From Arthrobacter caoxuetaonis (GTDB lineage Bacteria > Actinomycetota > Actinomycetes > Actinomycetales > Micrococcaceae), in the NCBI RefSeq assembly GCF_023921125.1, contig NZ_CP099466.1:1302001-1366000 (forward strand): a stretch of DNA of 64,000 nt. Direction: 5' to 3'. A model generated the notes under the pieces. It did no database searches. It worked only from the letters and a program-made list of their open reading frames with translations, and was not told the DNA's origin. Shown here piece by piece: positions 45,176 to 54,573 of this stretch. A program made the translations under genes and the position numbers. Numbering within the stretch: position 1 is the first letter of the stretch; the number at the start of each line of letters is the position of its first letter.

Positions 45176-46122
45176 GCATTCCTTCCCCCGCAGCCCTGTC
45201 CGCCTCCGGCCTTCCGCTTGCCCTCACCGGCCTGTCCTTTGCGAAAGGGCACGGAACCGGCAACGACTTTGTCCTCGTGGCAGACCCCGACGGTCTGTCG
45301 GAGTTTGCCCCGGGCGATGTAGCGGCACTGTGTGACCGGCACAGCGGAATCGGTGCCGACGGGTTTATCCGCGCTGTCCGGTCCGAGCACCTGCCCGAGG
45401 GCCAGGCCCTGCTGCAGACCAACCCGGACGCCGAGTGGTTCATGGACTACCGCAACGGCGACGGAAGCGTCTCGGAGATGTGCGGCAACGGCGTACGCGT
45501 CTTTGTGCATTTCCTGCTCGAAGAGGGACTGGCCTCGCTGGCCCCCGGTGAAGCACTGGCCATCGGAACCCGCGGCGGACTGAAGACGGTCACGCGCACC
45601 CCGGACGGGTACGCCGTTGACATGGGGCCGTGGGAATTCATCTTCCCCGACCACGCCGCGGCCAAAGCCATGGACACCGTCGTGAACGCCGACGGACTCG
45701 AAGTGCCCCGCCCGGGACTGTCGGTGAGCATGGGCAATCCCCACACCGTCGTCGCCCTGGCTGAGCTTTCCGAACTGGCCGCAACGGACCTCACCAAGGC
45801 GCCGTCGGTGGAGCCCGCTCCCGAAAACGGCACCAACGTAGAGTTCGTGGTGCCGGCGGAGCCGCTGGTGCTCGACGGCGTCGGCCAGCTCACCATGCGC
45901 GTCCACGAAAGAGGCGTCGGGGAGACCCGCTCCTGCGGCACGGGAGCCTGTGCGGCAGCGGTCGCCACACGCTTCTGGGCGGGTACCGGGGCCCCTGATG
46001 CCTGGAGCGTAGCGGTGCCCGGGGGAGTCCTCGGTATCCGCTTCCTGCCCGGTGCGGACGGCCGTGAGCACGTGGAACTCAGCGGACCGGCTGTCCTCGT
46101 GGCCCGCGGAACCGTGCTCTAG
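45172..46122 (+). CDS. dapF: Diaminopimelate epimerase DapF
   Basis: 316-residue racemase converting LL- to meso-diaminopimelate for peptidoglycan and lysine. The N-terminal motif [11 protein letters not shown] and both catalytic cysteine sites are visible: MCGNGVRVF (about residue 104) and [13 protein letters not shown] (about residue 258). NPHTVV and GTNVEFV are also present. The first 20 residues are an extension. Start is GTG at 45172, overlapping the miaA stop codon. Confidence 0.96.
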   Translation: MSIPSPAALSASGLPLALTGLSFAKGHGTGNDFVLVADPDGLSEFAPGDVAALCDRHSGIGADGFIRAVRSEHLPEGQALLQTNPDAEWFMDYRNGDGSVSEMCGNGVRVFVHFLLEEGLASLAPGEALAIGTRGGLKTVTRTPDGYAVDMGPWEFIFPDHAAAKAMDTVVNADGLEVPRPGLSVSMGNPHTVVALAELSELAATDLTKAPSVEPAPENGTNVEFVVPAEPLVLDGVGQLTMRVHERGVGETRSCGTGACAAAVATRFWAGTGAPDAWSVAVPGGVLGIRFLPGADGREHVELSGPAVLVARGTVL

Positions 46123-46131
46123 CCCGGCGGG

Positions 46132-46743
46132 TCAGTCCTTTCGTGCGACCTTGAGGATGCGGAAGGACTTTGCCGTGCTGTGGCGGCTGACGTCGAAACC
46201 CGCGCCCAGAGCCGTTTCCAGCCAGCGCTGCAGGGAGTCTGAACCAAGGTTTTTCTGGACCACCAGCCACGCCGTGCCGCCGGGGGCCAGCCGGGGAAGC
46301 CACTGAAGCAGCAGCGCGTGCAGTTCATCCTTGCCAATGCGAATGGGCGGATTCGACCAGATGGTGGCAAACCGCAGCTCGGGATCGACAGCCTCGGGCA
46401 GCGCGGCATGGACGTTGCCGAGCCCGAGTGTGGCAGCGTTGTCCCGCGTCAGGCCCAGGGACCGTTCGTTGACGTCGACGGCGTAGACCTGTGCTCCGGG
46501 TGACTTCAGCGCCATCGTGAGGGCGATGGGTCCCCAGCCGCAGCCGATATCAAGCAGGTTGCCCTCAGCTGCCGGGTCGGGAATACCGGAGAGCAGTACC
46601 TGCGTTCCCTTATCAATGCCGTCGGGCGAGAAAATCCCGCCAGAGGTGGCCAAGGTGACGTCCCGGCCGTTGAGTGTGACACGCAGCGGCCTGCGCACCT
46701 CGGGTGCGGACGGCTGTGAACTGAAGTAATGCTCTGAACCCAT
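46132..46743 (-). CDS. Class I SAM-dependent methyltransferase, RsmC-like
   Basis: 203-residue methyltransferase of the small-domain MTS family (PF05175), related to the catalytic half of RsmC (16S rRNA guanine-N2). It has the SAM-binding motif LLDIGCGWGPIALTMAL and the NPP[FYW]-type catalytic motif, here SNPPIRIGK (about residues 120-128), which marks N-methylation of a base. The N terminus HYFSSQPSAP is typical. The ATG at 46743 is chosen because TAATCT lies eight bases upstream. The exact target is not fixed. Confidence 0.9.
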   Translation of the reverse strand: MGSEHYFSSQPSAPEVRRPLRVTLNGRDVTLATSGGIFSPDGIDKGTQVLLSGIPDPAAEGNLLDIGCGWGPIALTMALKSPGAQVYAVDVNERSLGLTRDNAATLGLGNVHAALPEAVDPELRFATIWSNPPIRIGKDELHALLLQWLPRLAPGGTAWLVVQKNLGSDSLQRWLETALGAGFDVSRHSTAKSFRILKVARKD

Positions 46744-46751
46744 AACAATCC

Positions 46752-46757
46752 AGATTA
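46752..46757 (-). promoter_or_regulatory. Leaderless -10 candidate, methyltransferase
   Basis: TAATCT on the minus strand, eight bases before the ATG at 46743. Confidence 0.4.
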
Positions 46758-46889
46758 GTGGCTTCCCGGCTCCGGGCAGCCATCGGCCCGGAGCCGGAGC
46801 CTGCGCAAGGTATTGCACAGGTCCCCGGAGAGCCCGCACAATGTGGGTCCGCTGACCTACCATGGTTAACACTTGCGTCTAAGGAGATT

Positions 46890-48464
46890 ATGACCATCAA
46901 CAATTCCCGTCCCGCTGCCGGCTCCACGCCCACGGACCTCAAGCCCGAGGAAATCCAGGGCGTGATCGACCGGATCCTGGCCAAGGAAGAAGCAACCGCT
47001 GCCAAGCGCAGCGTGTCGCCCGATTCGCCCTCCGGATTCTCCCGGCAGGCACAGGCCCTCTCAGTGCAGGACGCGGAGCACTCTGTCTTCGACGGAGACC
47101 AGCAGGATCTGCAGGACCGCCGCGCACTGCGCCGAGTCGCAGGACTCTCCACTGAACTCGAAGACGTCACCGAAGTCGAGTACCGGCAGCTGCGCCTGGA
47201 ACGTGTTGTCCTGGCCGGTCTGTGGATGGAAGGAACGGCGGCCGACGCCGAGAATTCGCTGCGTGAGCTCGCAGCCCTCGCTGAGACGGCCGGTTCCGAA
47301 GTGCTCGACGGGATCATCCAGCGGAGGATGAAGCCGGACCCCGGCACCTTCCTCGGATCCGGCAAGGCGCAGGAGCTGAAGGACATCGTTCTGGCGACGG
47401 GTGCGGACACCGTGATCGTGGACAGCGAACTTTCGCCTTCCCAGCGCCGCGGCCTGGAAGACATCGTCAAGGTGAAGGTGATCGACCGCACTGCGCTGAT
47501 CCTGGATATCTTCGCCCAGCACGCCAAGTCCCGCGAGGGCAAGGCCCAGGTGGAACTGGCCCAGCTGGAATACCTCCTTCCCCGTCTCCGCGGCTGGGGT
47601 GAATCCATGTCCCGGCAGGCAGGCGGCCAGGTAGGCAGCGCCGGCGCCGGCATGGGCTCGCGCGGACCGGGTGAAACCAAGATCGAGCTGGACCGGCGGA
47701 AGATCCGTACACGGATGGCGAAGCTGCGCCGTGAAATCGCCGCGATGAAGCCTGCCCGCGAGACCAAGCGGGCGAACCGCCAGCGCAACGAGGTTCCTTC
47801 GGTCGCCATCGCCGGCTACACCAACGCGGGCAAGTCCTCCCTGCTCAACCGGCTCACCGACGCCGGAGTCCTGGTGGAGAACGCATTGTTCGCCACCTTG
47901 GATCCGACCATCCGCAAGGCCGAGACCGCTGACGGGATCGGGTACACCCTGGCGGACACTGTCGGGTTCGTCCGGTCGCTGCCCACACAGCTGGTGGAGG
48001 CCTTCCGGTCCACGCTGGAGGAAGTCGCCGACGCTGACCTGATCCTGCACGTGGTTGATGCATCGCACCCGGACCCGGAGGGTCAGATCGCCGCAGTACG
48101 TGCGGTCCTCGCGGACGTGGATGCACGCCGGATCCCCGAGATCATCGTGCTCAACAAGGCCGATGCGGCTGATCCGTTTGTCCTGGAACGGCTGCGGCAG
48201 CGCGAGCCGCGGACCGTGGTGGTTTCCGCCCGGACCGGCGAAGGCATCGAGGAACTCCGGCAGGCTATTTCTGACGGCATCCCGCGGCCCGGAATCGAAC
48301 TGGACCTCCTCGTCCCCTACCAGCGCGGCGACGTCGTCTCCCGGCTGCACAGCCTGGACGCGGAAATCCTCTCGCTCGACCACGAGGAAGGCGGAACACG
48401 CCTGCGGGTCAAGGTCCGCGATTCCCTGGCGCCTGAGTTGGAGCCGTTCACCCTCCATGCCTAA
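46890..48464 (+). CDS. hflX: GTPase HflX
   Basis: 524-residue ribosome-associated GTPase that rescues or splits stalled 70S ribosomes. An N-terminal nucleotide-binding domain carries PDPGTFLGSGKAQEL and DSELSPSQRRGLE. The glycine-rich segment SRGPGETKIELDRR follows, then the G domain with P-loop GYTNAGKSSL (about residue 306), DTVGFVRSLP, and NKAD. The C-terminal end reads LVPYQRGDVVSRLH. The ATG at 46890 has AAGGAG upstream. Its first 115 residues form an extension longer than in E. coli. It overlaps the dinG gene by eight bases. Confidence 0.96.
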   Translation: MTINNSRPAAGSTPTDLKPEEIQGVIDRILAKEEATAAKRSVSPDSPSGFSRQAQALSVQDAEHSVFDGDQQDLQDRRALRRVAGLSTELEDVTEVEYRQLRLERVVLAGLWMEGTAADAENSLRELAALAETAGSEVLDGIIQRRMKPDPGTFLGSGKAQELKDIVLATGADTVIVDSELSPSQRRGLEDIVKVKVIDRTALILDIFAQHAKSREGKAQVELAQLEYLLPRLRGWGESMSRQAGGQVGSAGAGMGSRGPGETKIELDRRKIRTRMAKLRREIAAMKPARETKRANRQRNEVPSVAIAGYTNAGKSSLLNRLTDAGVLVENALFATLDPTIRKAETADGIGYTLADTVGFVRSLPTQLVEAFRSTLEEVADADLILHVVDASHPDPEGQIAAVRAVLADVDARRIPEIIVLNKADAADPFVLERLRQREPRTVVVSARTGEGIEELRQAISDGIPRPGIELDLLVPYQRGDVVSRLHSLDAEILSLDHEEGGTRLRVKVRDSLAPELEPFTLHA

Positions 48465-50508
48465 GAAGGACGCAGCCGCGGAGGTCCTGGAACTCCTGGA
48501 CACCGCGGTGGACGCAATGGGTGGCCAAAACCGCCCGGGACAGCACGATATGGCACGCCAGGTGGCGGAGTCGATCGAGACCGGAAAGCACCTGCTGGTG
48601 CAGGCCGGGACCGGAACCGGCAAGTCCCTGGCCTACCTGGTTCCGCTCATCCACCACGCCCTCGAGAGCACCAAGCCTGCCTTGGTTTCGACTGCCACCC
48701 TGGCGCTCCAGGCGCAGATCGTGGGACGGGACCTTCCCCGGCTGCTGGCTGCCCTGGCACCGAAGCTGCCGCGGGAAGTCGACGTCGCACTGCTGAAAGG
48801 GCGCAGCAACTATGTCTGCGTCCACAAGACAGGCGGCGGGTTCCCGGAAGACGACGACCCGGGTGCCCTCTTCAGCCTTGGCGATGACCACGGCGTAGCC
48901 CACCCGGCTCCTGCCGCAGGACCCACCTCCGCCCTGGGCAGGGAAGTGGTCCGGCTGCGGGAATGGGCGGAAGAGACGGAAACCGGGGACCGCGACGAGC
49001 TGCTCCCCGGCGTGACCGACCGCGCCTGGCGGCAGGTTTCGGTGACGTCAATGGAATGCCTCGGCGCCCAGCGGTGCCCGGTGGCGGAGCAGTGCTTCAG
49101 CGAACGCGCCAGGGCTAAGGCCGCCGTCGCCGACCTGGTCATCACTAACCACGCCATGCTCGCGATCAGCGCCTTTGAGGGCCTCGCAGTGCTGCCGGAC
49201 TACGACGTCGTTGTCATCGATGAGGCCCATGAACTGCAGGACCGGGTGACGGGAGCGGTGACCGGCCAGCTTTCCGGCACCCTCATCAGCGCCGCCGTGA
49301 CGGCCGCCCGCAAGCACACCTCCGCTTCGGTGGAGGAGCTGGCAGCAGCCGGACGCGCGTTCGATGCCTCCATGGAAGGCGTTCCGGCCGGCCTGCTGCC
49401 GTCGGGCCTGAACGGCGAGCAGGAACTCGCCGTCGGACGGGTCCGGGAAGCGTGCCGTGTGGCGCTCTCCGATTCCAAGCCTGAGGGCGGAGACGCCGGG
49501 GACGGCGGGCGCCAGATGGCCCGCTCTCGCCTGATGGGTGTGCTGGAAGTGTGTGAACGTCTGGTGTCCGCTCCGGACGCCGGTGAAGTCGTATGGGCGT
49601 CCCGGCCGAGCACCTTCTCTCCGGGGGAGGGTTATTCGCCTCCCGACGACGACGCGCCCGCCACGCTGAATGTCGCTCCGCTGTCCGTTGCCGGCCGGCT
49701 GCGCGACGGGCTGTTCGACGGCCATACCGTCATCCTGACGTCAGCCACCCTGGCGATTGGTTCCGAGTTCGGGCCGGTGGCAGGCGGACTGGGGCTCGTG
49801 GGCGCAGCGGCACCCCAATGGACGGGATCCGACGTCGGCAGTCCCTTTGACTACCCGCGGCAAGGCGTCCTGTACGTTGCCAAGGACCTGCCCAAGCCCG
49901 ACCGCGGCACGTCCGCCGCGCAGCTGGAAGAACTGGAAGCGCTGCTCAAGGCCTCCGGCGGAGGGGCGCTTGGACTGTTCTCCTCCCGCCGCGCCGCCGA
50001 AGAAGCCGCCGCTGCCCTGCGGCCCAAGGTCGGTTTTCCGATCCTGTGCCAGGGGGAATCGTCCATGTCTGGTCTGGTCAAGCAGTTCGCTGAGGAGGAC
50101 GCCACCTGCCTGTTCGGCACCATGTCCCTGTGGCAGGGAGTCGACGTTCCGGGTGGCTCGTGCCGCCTGGTCGTGATCGACCGCATCCCGTTCCCGCGTC
50201 CCGATGACCCGCTGATGACGGCACGTACCCGTGCCGTGGCCAAAGCAGGCGGAAACGGCTTCATGACGGTCTCGGCGACGCACGCAGCCGTTCGCCTCGC
50301 GCAGGGCGCCGGGCGCCTGATCCGTGCAGCAGGGGACCGCGGCATGGTCGCCGTCCTGGATTCACGGCTGGCCACTGCCCGCTACGGCGGGTTCCTGCGT
50401 GCCGCACTGCCGCCGTTCTGGAGCACCACTGACCGTACCGTGGCGCTTGGCATCCTGGAACGGCTGCGCGAGGCCCAGGCAGGGGAGAACATGGGCGTGA
50501 AGTCCTGA
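48457..50508 (+). CDS. dinG: DinG/XPD-family ATP-dependent DNA helicase
   Basis: 683-residue superfamily-2 helicase. The Walker A motif AGTGTGKSLAYL is near residue 50, four cysteines typical of the iron-sulfur cluster lie in YVCVHK, CLGAQRCP and EQCF, and the DEAH box reads VVIDEAHELQD near residue 251. The C-terminal helicase domain has TSATLAIGS, GTMSLWQGVDVPG and a late QGAGRLIR motif. The ATG at 48457 overlaps the hflX stop, so the two are coupled. In E. coli dinG is SOS-regulated. Here it lies adjacent to lexA but on the opposite strand, and I see no LexA box before it. Confidence 0.93.
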   Translation: MPKKDAAAEVLELLDTAVDAMGGQNRPGQHDMARQVAESIETGKHLLVQAGTGTGKSLAYLVPLIHHALESTKPALVSTATLALQAQIVGRDLPRLLAALAPKLPREVDVALLKGRSNYVCVHKTGGGFPEDDDPGALFSLGDDHGVAHPAPAAGPTSALGREVVRLREWAEETETGDRDELLPGVTDRAWRQVSVTSMECLGAQRCPVAEQCFSERARAKAAVADLVITNHAMLAISAFEGLAVLPDYDVVVIDEAHELQDRVTGAVTGQLSGTLISAAVTAARKHTSASVEELAAAGRAFDASMEGVPAGLLPSGLNGEQELAVGRVREACRVALSDSKPEGGDAGDGGRQMARSRLMGVLEVCERLVSAPDAGEVVWASRPSTFSPGEGYSPPDDDAPATLNVAPLSVAGRLRDGLFDGHTVILTSATLAIGSEFGPVAGGLGLVGAAAPQWTGSDVGSPFDYPRQGVLYVAKDLPKPDRGTSAAQLEELEALLKASGGGALGLFSSRRAAEEAAAALRPKVGFPILCQGESSMSGLVKQFAEEDATCLFGTMSLWQGVDVPGGSCRLVVIDRIPFPRPDDPLMTARTRAVAKAGGNGFMTVSATHAAVRLAQGAGRLIRAAGDRGMVAVLDSRLATARYGGFLRAALPPFWSTTDRTVALGILERLREAQAGENMGVKS

Positions 50509-50526
50509 CGGGCCTTGCACAAGAAC

Positions 50527-50571
50527 AAAGCCCGCCCTTCGCTGGAAGACAGCGAAAGGCGGGCTTTTCCG
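50527..50571. terminator. Bidirectional terminator, dinG / lexA
   Basis: An 18-bp inverted repeat (AAAGCCCGCCCTTCGCTG at 50527-50544 and CAGCGAAAGGCGGGCTTT at 50551-50568, one mismatch) with T-rich flank lies between the convergent dinG and lexA genes. Confidence 0.8.
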
Positions 50572-50581
50572 TGCGGAATGC

Positions 50582-51340
50582 CTAGAGGGAACGCATCACC
50601 GAGACGACCTTGCCCATGATGGTGGCGTGGTCTCCCATGATCGGTTCGTAGCGCGTGTTCTGCGGCAGCAGCCAGGTGTGGCCGTTGCGCTGGCGGAATG
50701 TCTTGACGGTGGCTTCATCGTCCAGCAGCGCGGCGACGATGTCGCCGTTCTCGGCCGTCTGCTGGCGGCGGACCACTACCCAGTCGCCGTCACAGATGGC
50801 TGCGTCCACCATGGAGTCTCCGGATACGCGCAGCATGAACAGCTCGCCGTGCCCCACCAGCTGCCGGGGCAGCGGGATCATTTCTTCCACGACCTGGTCC
50901 GCGAGGATGGGACCGCCGGCGGCGATCCTGCCGACCAGCGGCACCATTGCCGTGTCCACCGCCGTCGTCAGTTCCGTGACGTTGGATGCCGTTCGCGCAT
51001 CTGCCGCGGGCGCTGACGCATCGCCTGCGGCGGAAACCGTGCCCCGCTCGGTGTGCATGAGCAGGGGCACAAGGATCTCCATGGCCCGGGGCCGTTTGGG
51101 ATCACGGCGGATGTAGCCCATCTTTTCCAGCTGGCTGAGCTGGTGCGTGACGCTCGAAAGGCTGGCCAGGCCAACCGTGTCACCGATCTCGCGCATGGAG
51201 GGCGGATAGCCGTTGGTGCTGACGGACGCCTGGATCGTTTCGAGGATTTTCTTCTGCCGGGGAGTCAGGGACCGGGGCCGCGGGGCATCGGCGGCGGCCG
51301 CGGCAGCGCTCCTGCCTTCGGAGTTGTTCCTACGGGGCAC
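50582..51340 (-). CDS. lexA: SOS repressor LexA
   Basis: 252-residue LexA. The N-terminal winged helix (about 24-90) includes [13 protein letters not shown] and [13 protein letters not shown]. The linker ends at the Ala141-Gly142 cleavage bond (RIAAGGP). The peptidase domain has S176 in GDSMVDA and K213 in ATVKTF, the catalytic dyad. The N-terminal 20 residues are an Ala-rich extension and the linker is longer than in E. coli, common in actinobacteria. It diverges from the LysM gene across three candidate LexA boxes. Confidence 0.97.
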   Translation of the reverse strand: MPRRNNSEGRSAAAAAADAPRPRSLTPRQKKILETIQASVSTNGYPPSMREIGDTVGLASLSSVTHQLSQLEKMGYIRRDPKRPRAMEILVPLLMHTERGTVSAAGDASAPAADARTASNVTELTTAVDTAMVPLVGRIAAGGPILADQVVEEMIPLPRQLVGHGELFMLRVSGDSMVDAAICDGDWVVVRRQQTAENGDIVAALLDDEATVKTFRQRNGHTWLLPQNTRYEPIMGDHATIMGKVVSVMRSL

Positions 51341-51476
51341 TTCGGCTTCCCTTCGAGTGTTCCGGCGAACCGGAGGGCGGCAATGTCGGCAATGTCAGTG
51401 GCGGGTGGTTGCCTGAGTCCGAACGATAAACAAGTGACGCCGCCGGTATCCACGCTAGGGGAGCGGAGGGTCATTT

Positions 51477-51492
51477 TCAAACATTTGTTCGA
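51477..51492. promoter_or_regulatory. LexA box 1
   Basis: TCAAACATTTGTTCGA matches the TCGAACNNNNGTTCGA consensus at all but one position of the half-sites. It lies 136 bases from the lexA start and is the likely autoregulatory site. Confidence 0.8.
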
Positions 51493-51543
51493 GTGAGTCT
51501 CGACATCGTTCGTAGATAGATGCTAGAAAAGGAACAGAACGAA

Positions 51544-51559
51544 TCGAATACATGTTCGA
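51544..51559. promoter_or_regulatory. LexA box 2
   Basis: TCGAATACATGTTCGA differs from the SOS consensus half-sites at one base and lies in a larger palindrome, GAATCGAA and TTCGATTC, at 51541-51562. Confidence 0.85.
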
Positions 51560-51577
51560 TTCAAGGTCGCCAACTGT

Positions 51578-51593
51578 TCGAACCCAGTTTCGA
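51578..51593. promoter_or_regulatory. LexA box 3
   Basis: TCGAACCCAGTTTCGA has one half-site mismatch to the consensus and lies 62 bases before the LysM start codon. Confidence 0.6.
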
Positions 51594-51655
51594 ACCAGCC
51601 CGGTCCGGTGCAGCAGCACCGGTACGGGCAGGCTCCGCTCCGGAAAGGTTTTGCC

Positions 51656-52024
51656 ATGACAGTCCAGCTCTCGGCAGCACGCACCGCCCACCAGCCGGTG
51701 GAACAGCAAGCCCCCGCCCCGCTTCGCCTGACGCGCCGGGGCCGCCTGCTCCTCATTGGCGCCCCGATCATGTTCGGCGGTGCCGCCCTGCTGACGTTCG
51801 CCGGGTTCTTCACGGCACCCGCACTGGCCGCAGGCGGCGGCGGAGAACTGACCCGTACCCAGCAGGTGAGCGTCAGCACGGGTGACACCCTCTGGGGCCT
51901 GGCTGCCGAATATGCGCCGGAGCAGGATCCACGGACCGTCGTGGCCGACATTATGGAGCTGAACAACCTCTCTGACGCAACGGTTCCCGCAGGGGCCCAG
52001 CTCTACATTCCGGTCGCCGGCTAA
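51656..52024 (+). CDS. LysM protein divergent from lexA, probable SOS division inhibitor
   Basis: 122-residue single-pass membrane protein. A basic N terminus (LRLTRRGRLLL) precedes one transmembrane helix (about residues 36-60). A LysM peptidoglycan-binding domain follows (about 72-120: VSVSTGDTLWGLAAEYAP and VPAGAQLYIPV). The arrangement lexA-divergent LysM protein is known for damage-inducible division inhibitors: YneA in Bacillus, DivS in Corynebacterium and ChiZ (Rv2719c) in Mycobacterium. With LexA boxes 2 and 3 upstream, the same role is inferred here. The start ATG 51656 is preferred over an in-frame ATG at 51608 lying between the boxes and the gene. Confidence 0.88.
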   Translation: MTVQLSAARTAHQPVEQQAPAPLRLTRRGRLLLIGAPIMFGGAALLTFAGFFTAPALAAGGGGELTRTQQVSVSTGDTLWGLAAEYAPEQDPRTVVADIMELNNLSDATVPAGAQLYIPVAG

Positions 52025-52099
52025 CTGCGTTCCGAGTCGTCCTGCCACCGGGACCCGTCACCGGGCTACACGGATTCTGCTCCCCGGCAGCGTGCGCCT

Positions 52100-52105
52100 T
52101 AAGCT
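52100..52105 (+). promoter_or_regulatory. Leaderless -10 candidate, hisC
   Basis: TAAGCT, six bases, then the hisC GTG at 52112. Confidence 0.45.
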
Positions 52106-52111
52106 GTACTG

Positions 52112-53212
52112 GTGACTGAACAGCTGGAAAAACTGAACCGCCTTCCCCTGCGCGACGATCTCCGCGGGCTGACGCCCTACGGTGCGCCGCAGTTGGATGT
52201 CCCCATCCTGCTGAACGTCAACGAAAATACCCATGGCCTGCCGCAGGAGGTGCAGGACGCGATCACTGCGTCTGTCCAGCGGGCCGTCTCGGGGCTCAAC
52301 CGCTACCCGGACCGTGAATTCACCGAATTGCGCACCCGCCTCGCCGGCTATCTGGGCCACGGACTGGGCATTGAGAACATCTGGGCGGGCAACGGATCAA
52401 ACGAGGTACTGCAGCAGATCCTGCAGGCCTTCGGTGGTCCCGGACGTACGGCGATGAGCTTTCCGCCCACTTATTCCATGTATCCGCTGCTCGCCAGCGG
52501 CACGGGAACCCGCTACGTCACCGGCGACAGAGCAGCGGACTTTACCCTCTCCGCCGAATCCGCCGCGGAACAGGTCCGTGCAGCAGCACCGAACATCGTC
52601 TTCCTCTGCACCCCGAACAATCCCACCGGCACCGCCCTTGGGCTGGACGTGGTCGAGGCCGTCTACGAGGCCGGCACCGCAAGCGACGCGATAGTGATCG
52701 TGGACGAGGCGTATGCAGAGTTCTCCCACGCCGGTACCCCCAGCGCCCTTGAACTGCTTCCCGGCCGGGAACGCCTGATTGTGTCCCGGACCATGAGCAA
52801 GGCATTCGCCCTGGCCGGCGCACGGCTGGGGTATCTGGCGGCTGCCCCCGAGGTCACGGATGCGCTGAGGCTCGTCCGGCTTCCCTACCATCTCTCGGCC
52901 GTCACACAGGCCACGGCCAACGCAGCGCTGGCCCACGCCGATGCACTGCTGGCCAACGTTGAGGACATCAAAGTCCAGCGTGACCGGATTGTCGCAGAGC
53001 TGACCGAACTCGGCCTGCAGCCTGCCGCATCAGACGCCAACTTCGTCTTCTTCGGGGGAGTGGAAGACCCGAAGCGGATCTGGCAGGGACTCCTCGAAGC
53101 GGGCGTCCTGATCCGCGACGTCGGCATTCCCGGACATCTTCGCGTGACGGCCGGCACGGAAGCGGAAACGACGGCTTTCCTGACCAGGCTGCGGGAGCTG
53201 CTCGGCGCCTAA
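52112..53212 (+). CDS. hisC: Histidinol-phosphate aminotransferase
   Basis: 366-residue fold-type I PLP enzyme of histidine synthesis. Visible features are LNVNENTHGLP at the N terminus, AGNGSNEVLQQILQAFGGPGR for PLP phosphate contacts (in parts), CTPNNPTGT, VIVDEAYAEFS, and the Schiff-base lysine in SRTMSKAFALAGARLGY. R in LRVTAGTEAE at the C terminus binds the substrate. The start is GTG. No hisD lies upstream in this window. hisB follows after a 105-base gap with its own candidate promoter. Confidence 0.95.
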   Translation: MTEQLEKLNRLPLRDDLRGLTPYGAPQLDVPILLNVNENTHGLPQEVQDAITASVQRAVSGLNRYPDREFTELRTRLAGYLGHGLGIENIWAGNGSNEVLQQILQAFGGPGRTAMSFPPTYSMYPLLASGTGTRYVTGDRAADFTLSAESAAEQVRAAAPNIVFLCTPNNPTGTALGLDVVEAVYEAGTASDAIVIVDEAYAEFSHAGTPSALELLPGRERLIVSRTMSKAFALAGARLGYLAAAPEVTDALRLVRLPYHLSAVTQATANAALAHADALLANVEDIKVQRDRIVAELTELGLQPAASDANFVFFGGVEDPKRIWQGLLEAGVLIRDVGIPGHLRVTAGTEAETTAFLTRLRELLGA

Positions 53213-53276
53213 AGCGCCGTCGTTGCGGCGGCAGGCAGCCGCTGCTCCCGGCGAGGTAACCCCCTCCGGGAAACAC

Positions 53277-53282
53277 TAGACT
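53277..53282 (+). promoter_or_regulatory. -10 candidate for hisB-hisH-priA
   Basis: TAGACT lies 35 bases before the hisB ATG. The short leader contains AAAGGAA as the ribosome-binding site. Confidence 0.4.
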
Positions 53283-53317
53283 GGTAACTAGACCTCACTT
53301 CTTCCAAAGGAACTTTC

Positions 53318-53935
53318 ATGACCGTGGAGACCGCCACCGGCCGCACCGCCCGCCTCGAGCGGACCACCAGCGAATCATCCGTGCTCGTAGAACTGGATCT
53401 GGACGGCACCGGCCGTTCTGACATCAGCACGTCGGTTCCGTTCTACGACCACATGCTCACCGCGCTGGCGAAGCACTCGCTGATCGATCTCACGGTCAAG
53501 GCCACGGGCGACACCCACATCGATGTCCACCACACCGTGGAAGACGTGGCCATCAGCATCGGCGAGGCGCTGAAGACCGCCCTGGGGAACAAGGCGGGCA
53601 TCCGCCGCTTCGGTGAAGCCACCGTCCCCTTGGACGAAGCGATCGCCAACGCCGTCGTGGACATTTCCGGCCGCCCGTACCTGGTGCACTCCGGCGAACC
53701 GGCCGGCCAGGAATACCACCTGATCGGCGGGCACTTCACGGGTTCCCTGACCCGCCACGTCTTCGAAGCGATCACCCTGCACGCGCAGATCTGCCTGCAC
53801 ATGAACGTTCTGGGCGGGCGCGACCCGCACCACATCGTCGAAGCGCAGTTCAAGGCCTTCGCCCGTGCACTGCGTGCTGCCGTTGAGCCGGATCCGCGTG
53901 TCGAGGGCATTCCCTCCACGAAGGGGGCGCTGTGA
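53318..53935 (+). CDS. hisB: Imidazoleglycerol-phosphate dehydratase
   Basis: 205-residue monofunctional HisB. It contains the two metal-binding repeats: [13 protein letters not shown] with [12 protein letters not shown], and [17 protein letters not shown] with [14 protein letters not shown]. The N-terminal R-x5-E-T is replaced by the usual [13 protein letters not shown]. The phosphatase domain found in E. coli HisB is absent, as in other actinobacteria. The hisH GTG overlaps its stop codon by four bases. Confidence 0.97.
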   Translation: MTVETATGRTARLERTTSESSVLVELDLDGTGRSDISTSVPFYDHMLTALAKHSLIDLTVKATGDTHIDVHHTVEDVAISIGEALKTALGNKAGIRRFGEATVPLDEAIANAVVDISGRPYLVHSGEPAGQEYHLIGGHFTGSLTRHVFEAITLHAQICLHMNVLGGRDPHHIVEAQFKAFARALRAAVEPDPRVEGIPSTKGAL

Positions 53936-54570
53936 GCGGGCCCAACGTCACGGTCCTGGACTACGGGTCCGGGAATATCCACTCGGCAGTGCGCGCCCTG
54001 GAACGGGTTGGCGCCAATGTCACGCTGAGCGCGAAGTCCTCCGACGTGCTGGAGGCGGACGGCCTGCTTGTGCCCGGTGTCGGAGCTTTCGCCTCGGTGA
54101 TGCAGGGTCTCAAGGACGTGGATGCGCTCCGGATGATCGGCCGCCGGGTGGCCGGCGGACGCCCGGTCCTGGGCATCTGCGTTGGATTGCAGGTCTTCTT
54201 CGAGGAAGGCGTGGAACACGGCGTGCGCACCCAGGGCATGGGCGAGTGGCCCGGCACTGTTGAGCGCCTGGCCGCCGACGTCGTGCCTCACATGGGCTGG
54301 AACACCGTTGAAGCCCCGGCCGGATCCAAGCTGTTCGCCGGGATCGAGGATGAGCGCTTCTATTTCGTGCACAGCTACGGCGTGCAGAAGTGGGACTTCG
54401 ACGTTACCCAGCCGGCGATGCAGCCGCCCCTGGTGACCTGGGCAGATCATGGTGGACCCTTCGTGGCAGCCGTGGAGAACGGGCCGCTCAGCGCGACCCA
54501 GTTCCACCCGGAGAAGTCCGGGGACGCCGGCGCCGCCCTGCTCGAAAACTGGCTGAAGGGCCTGGGGTAG
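53932..54570 (+). CDS. hisH: Imidazole glycerol phosphate synthase subunit HisH
   Basis: 212-residue glutamine amidotransferase that supplies ammonia to HisF. The catalytic cysteine is C83 in [12 protein letters not shown], with the His/Glu pair in [10 protein letters not shown] near residue 185. YGSGNIHSA at the start and VPHMGWN are typical. The GTG start overlaps hisB. HisF is not in this window. Confidence 0.96.
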   Translation: MSGPNVTVLDYGSGNIHSAVRALERVGANVTLSAKSSDVLEADGLLVPGVGAFASVMQGLKDVDALRMIGRRVAGGRPVLGICVGLQVFFEEGVEHGVRTQGMGEWPGTVERLAADVVPHMGWNTVEAPAGSKLFAGIEDERFYFVHSYGVQKWDFDVTQPAMQPPLVTWADHGGPFVAAVENGPLSATQFHPEKSGDAGAALLENWLKGLG

Positions 54571-54573
54571 GCC

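Larger units (their letters stand above)
51341..51655. other. lexA / LysM divergent intergenic region
   Basis: 315 bases without a gene. It holds three candidate LexA boxes (51477, 51544, 51578). A -10-like TATCGT for lexA may lie on the minus strand at 51423-51428. No terminator is seen. Confidence 0.6.

Noticed and set aside
51571..51595. GTTCGAACCC near a T-arm consensus
   Set aside because: It belongs to LexA box 3; no tRNA arms around it.
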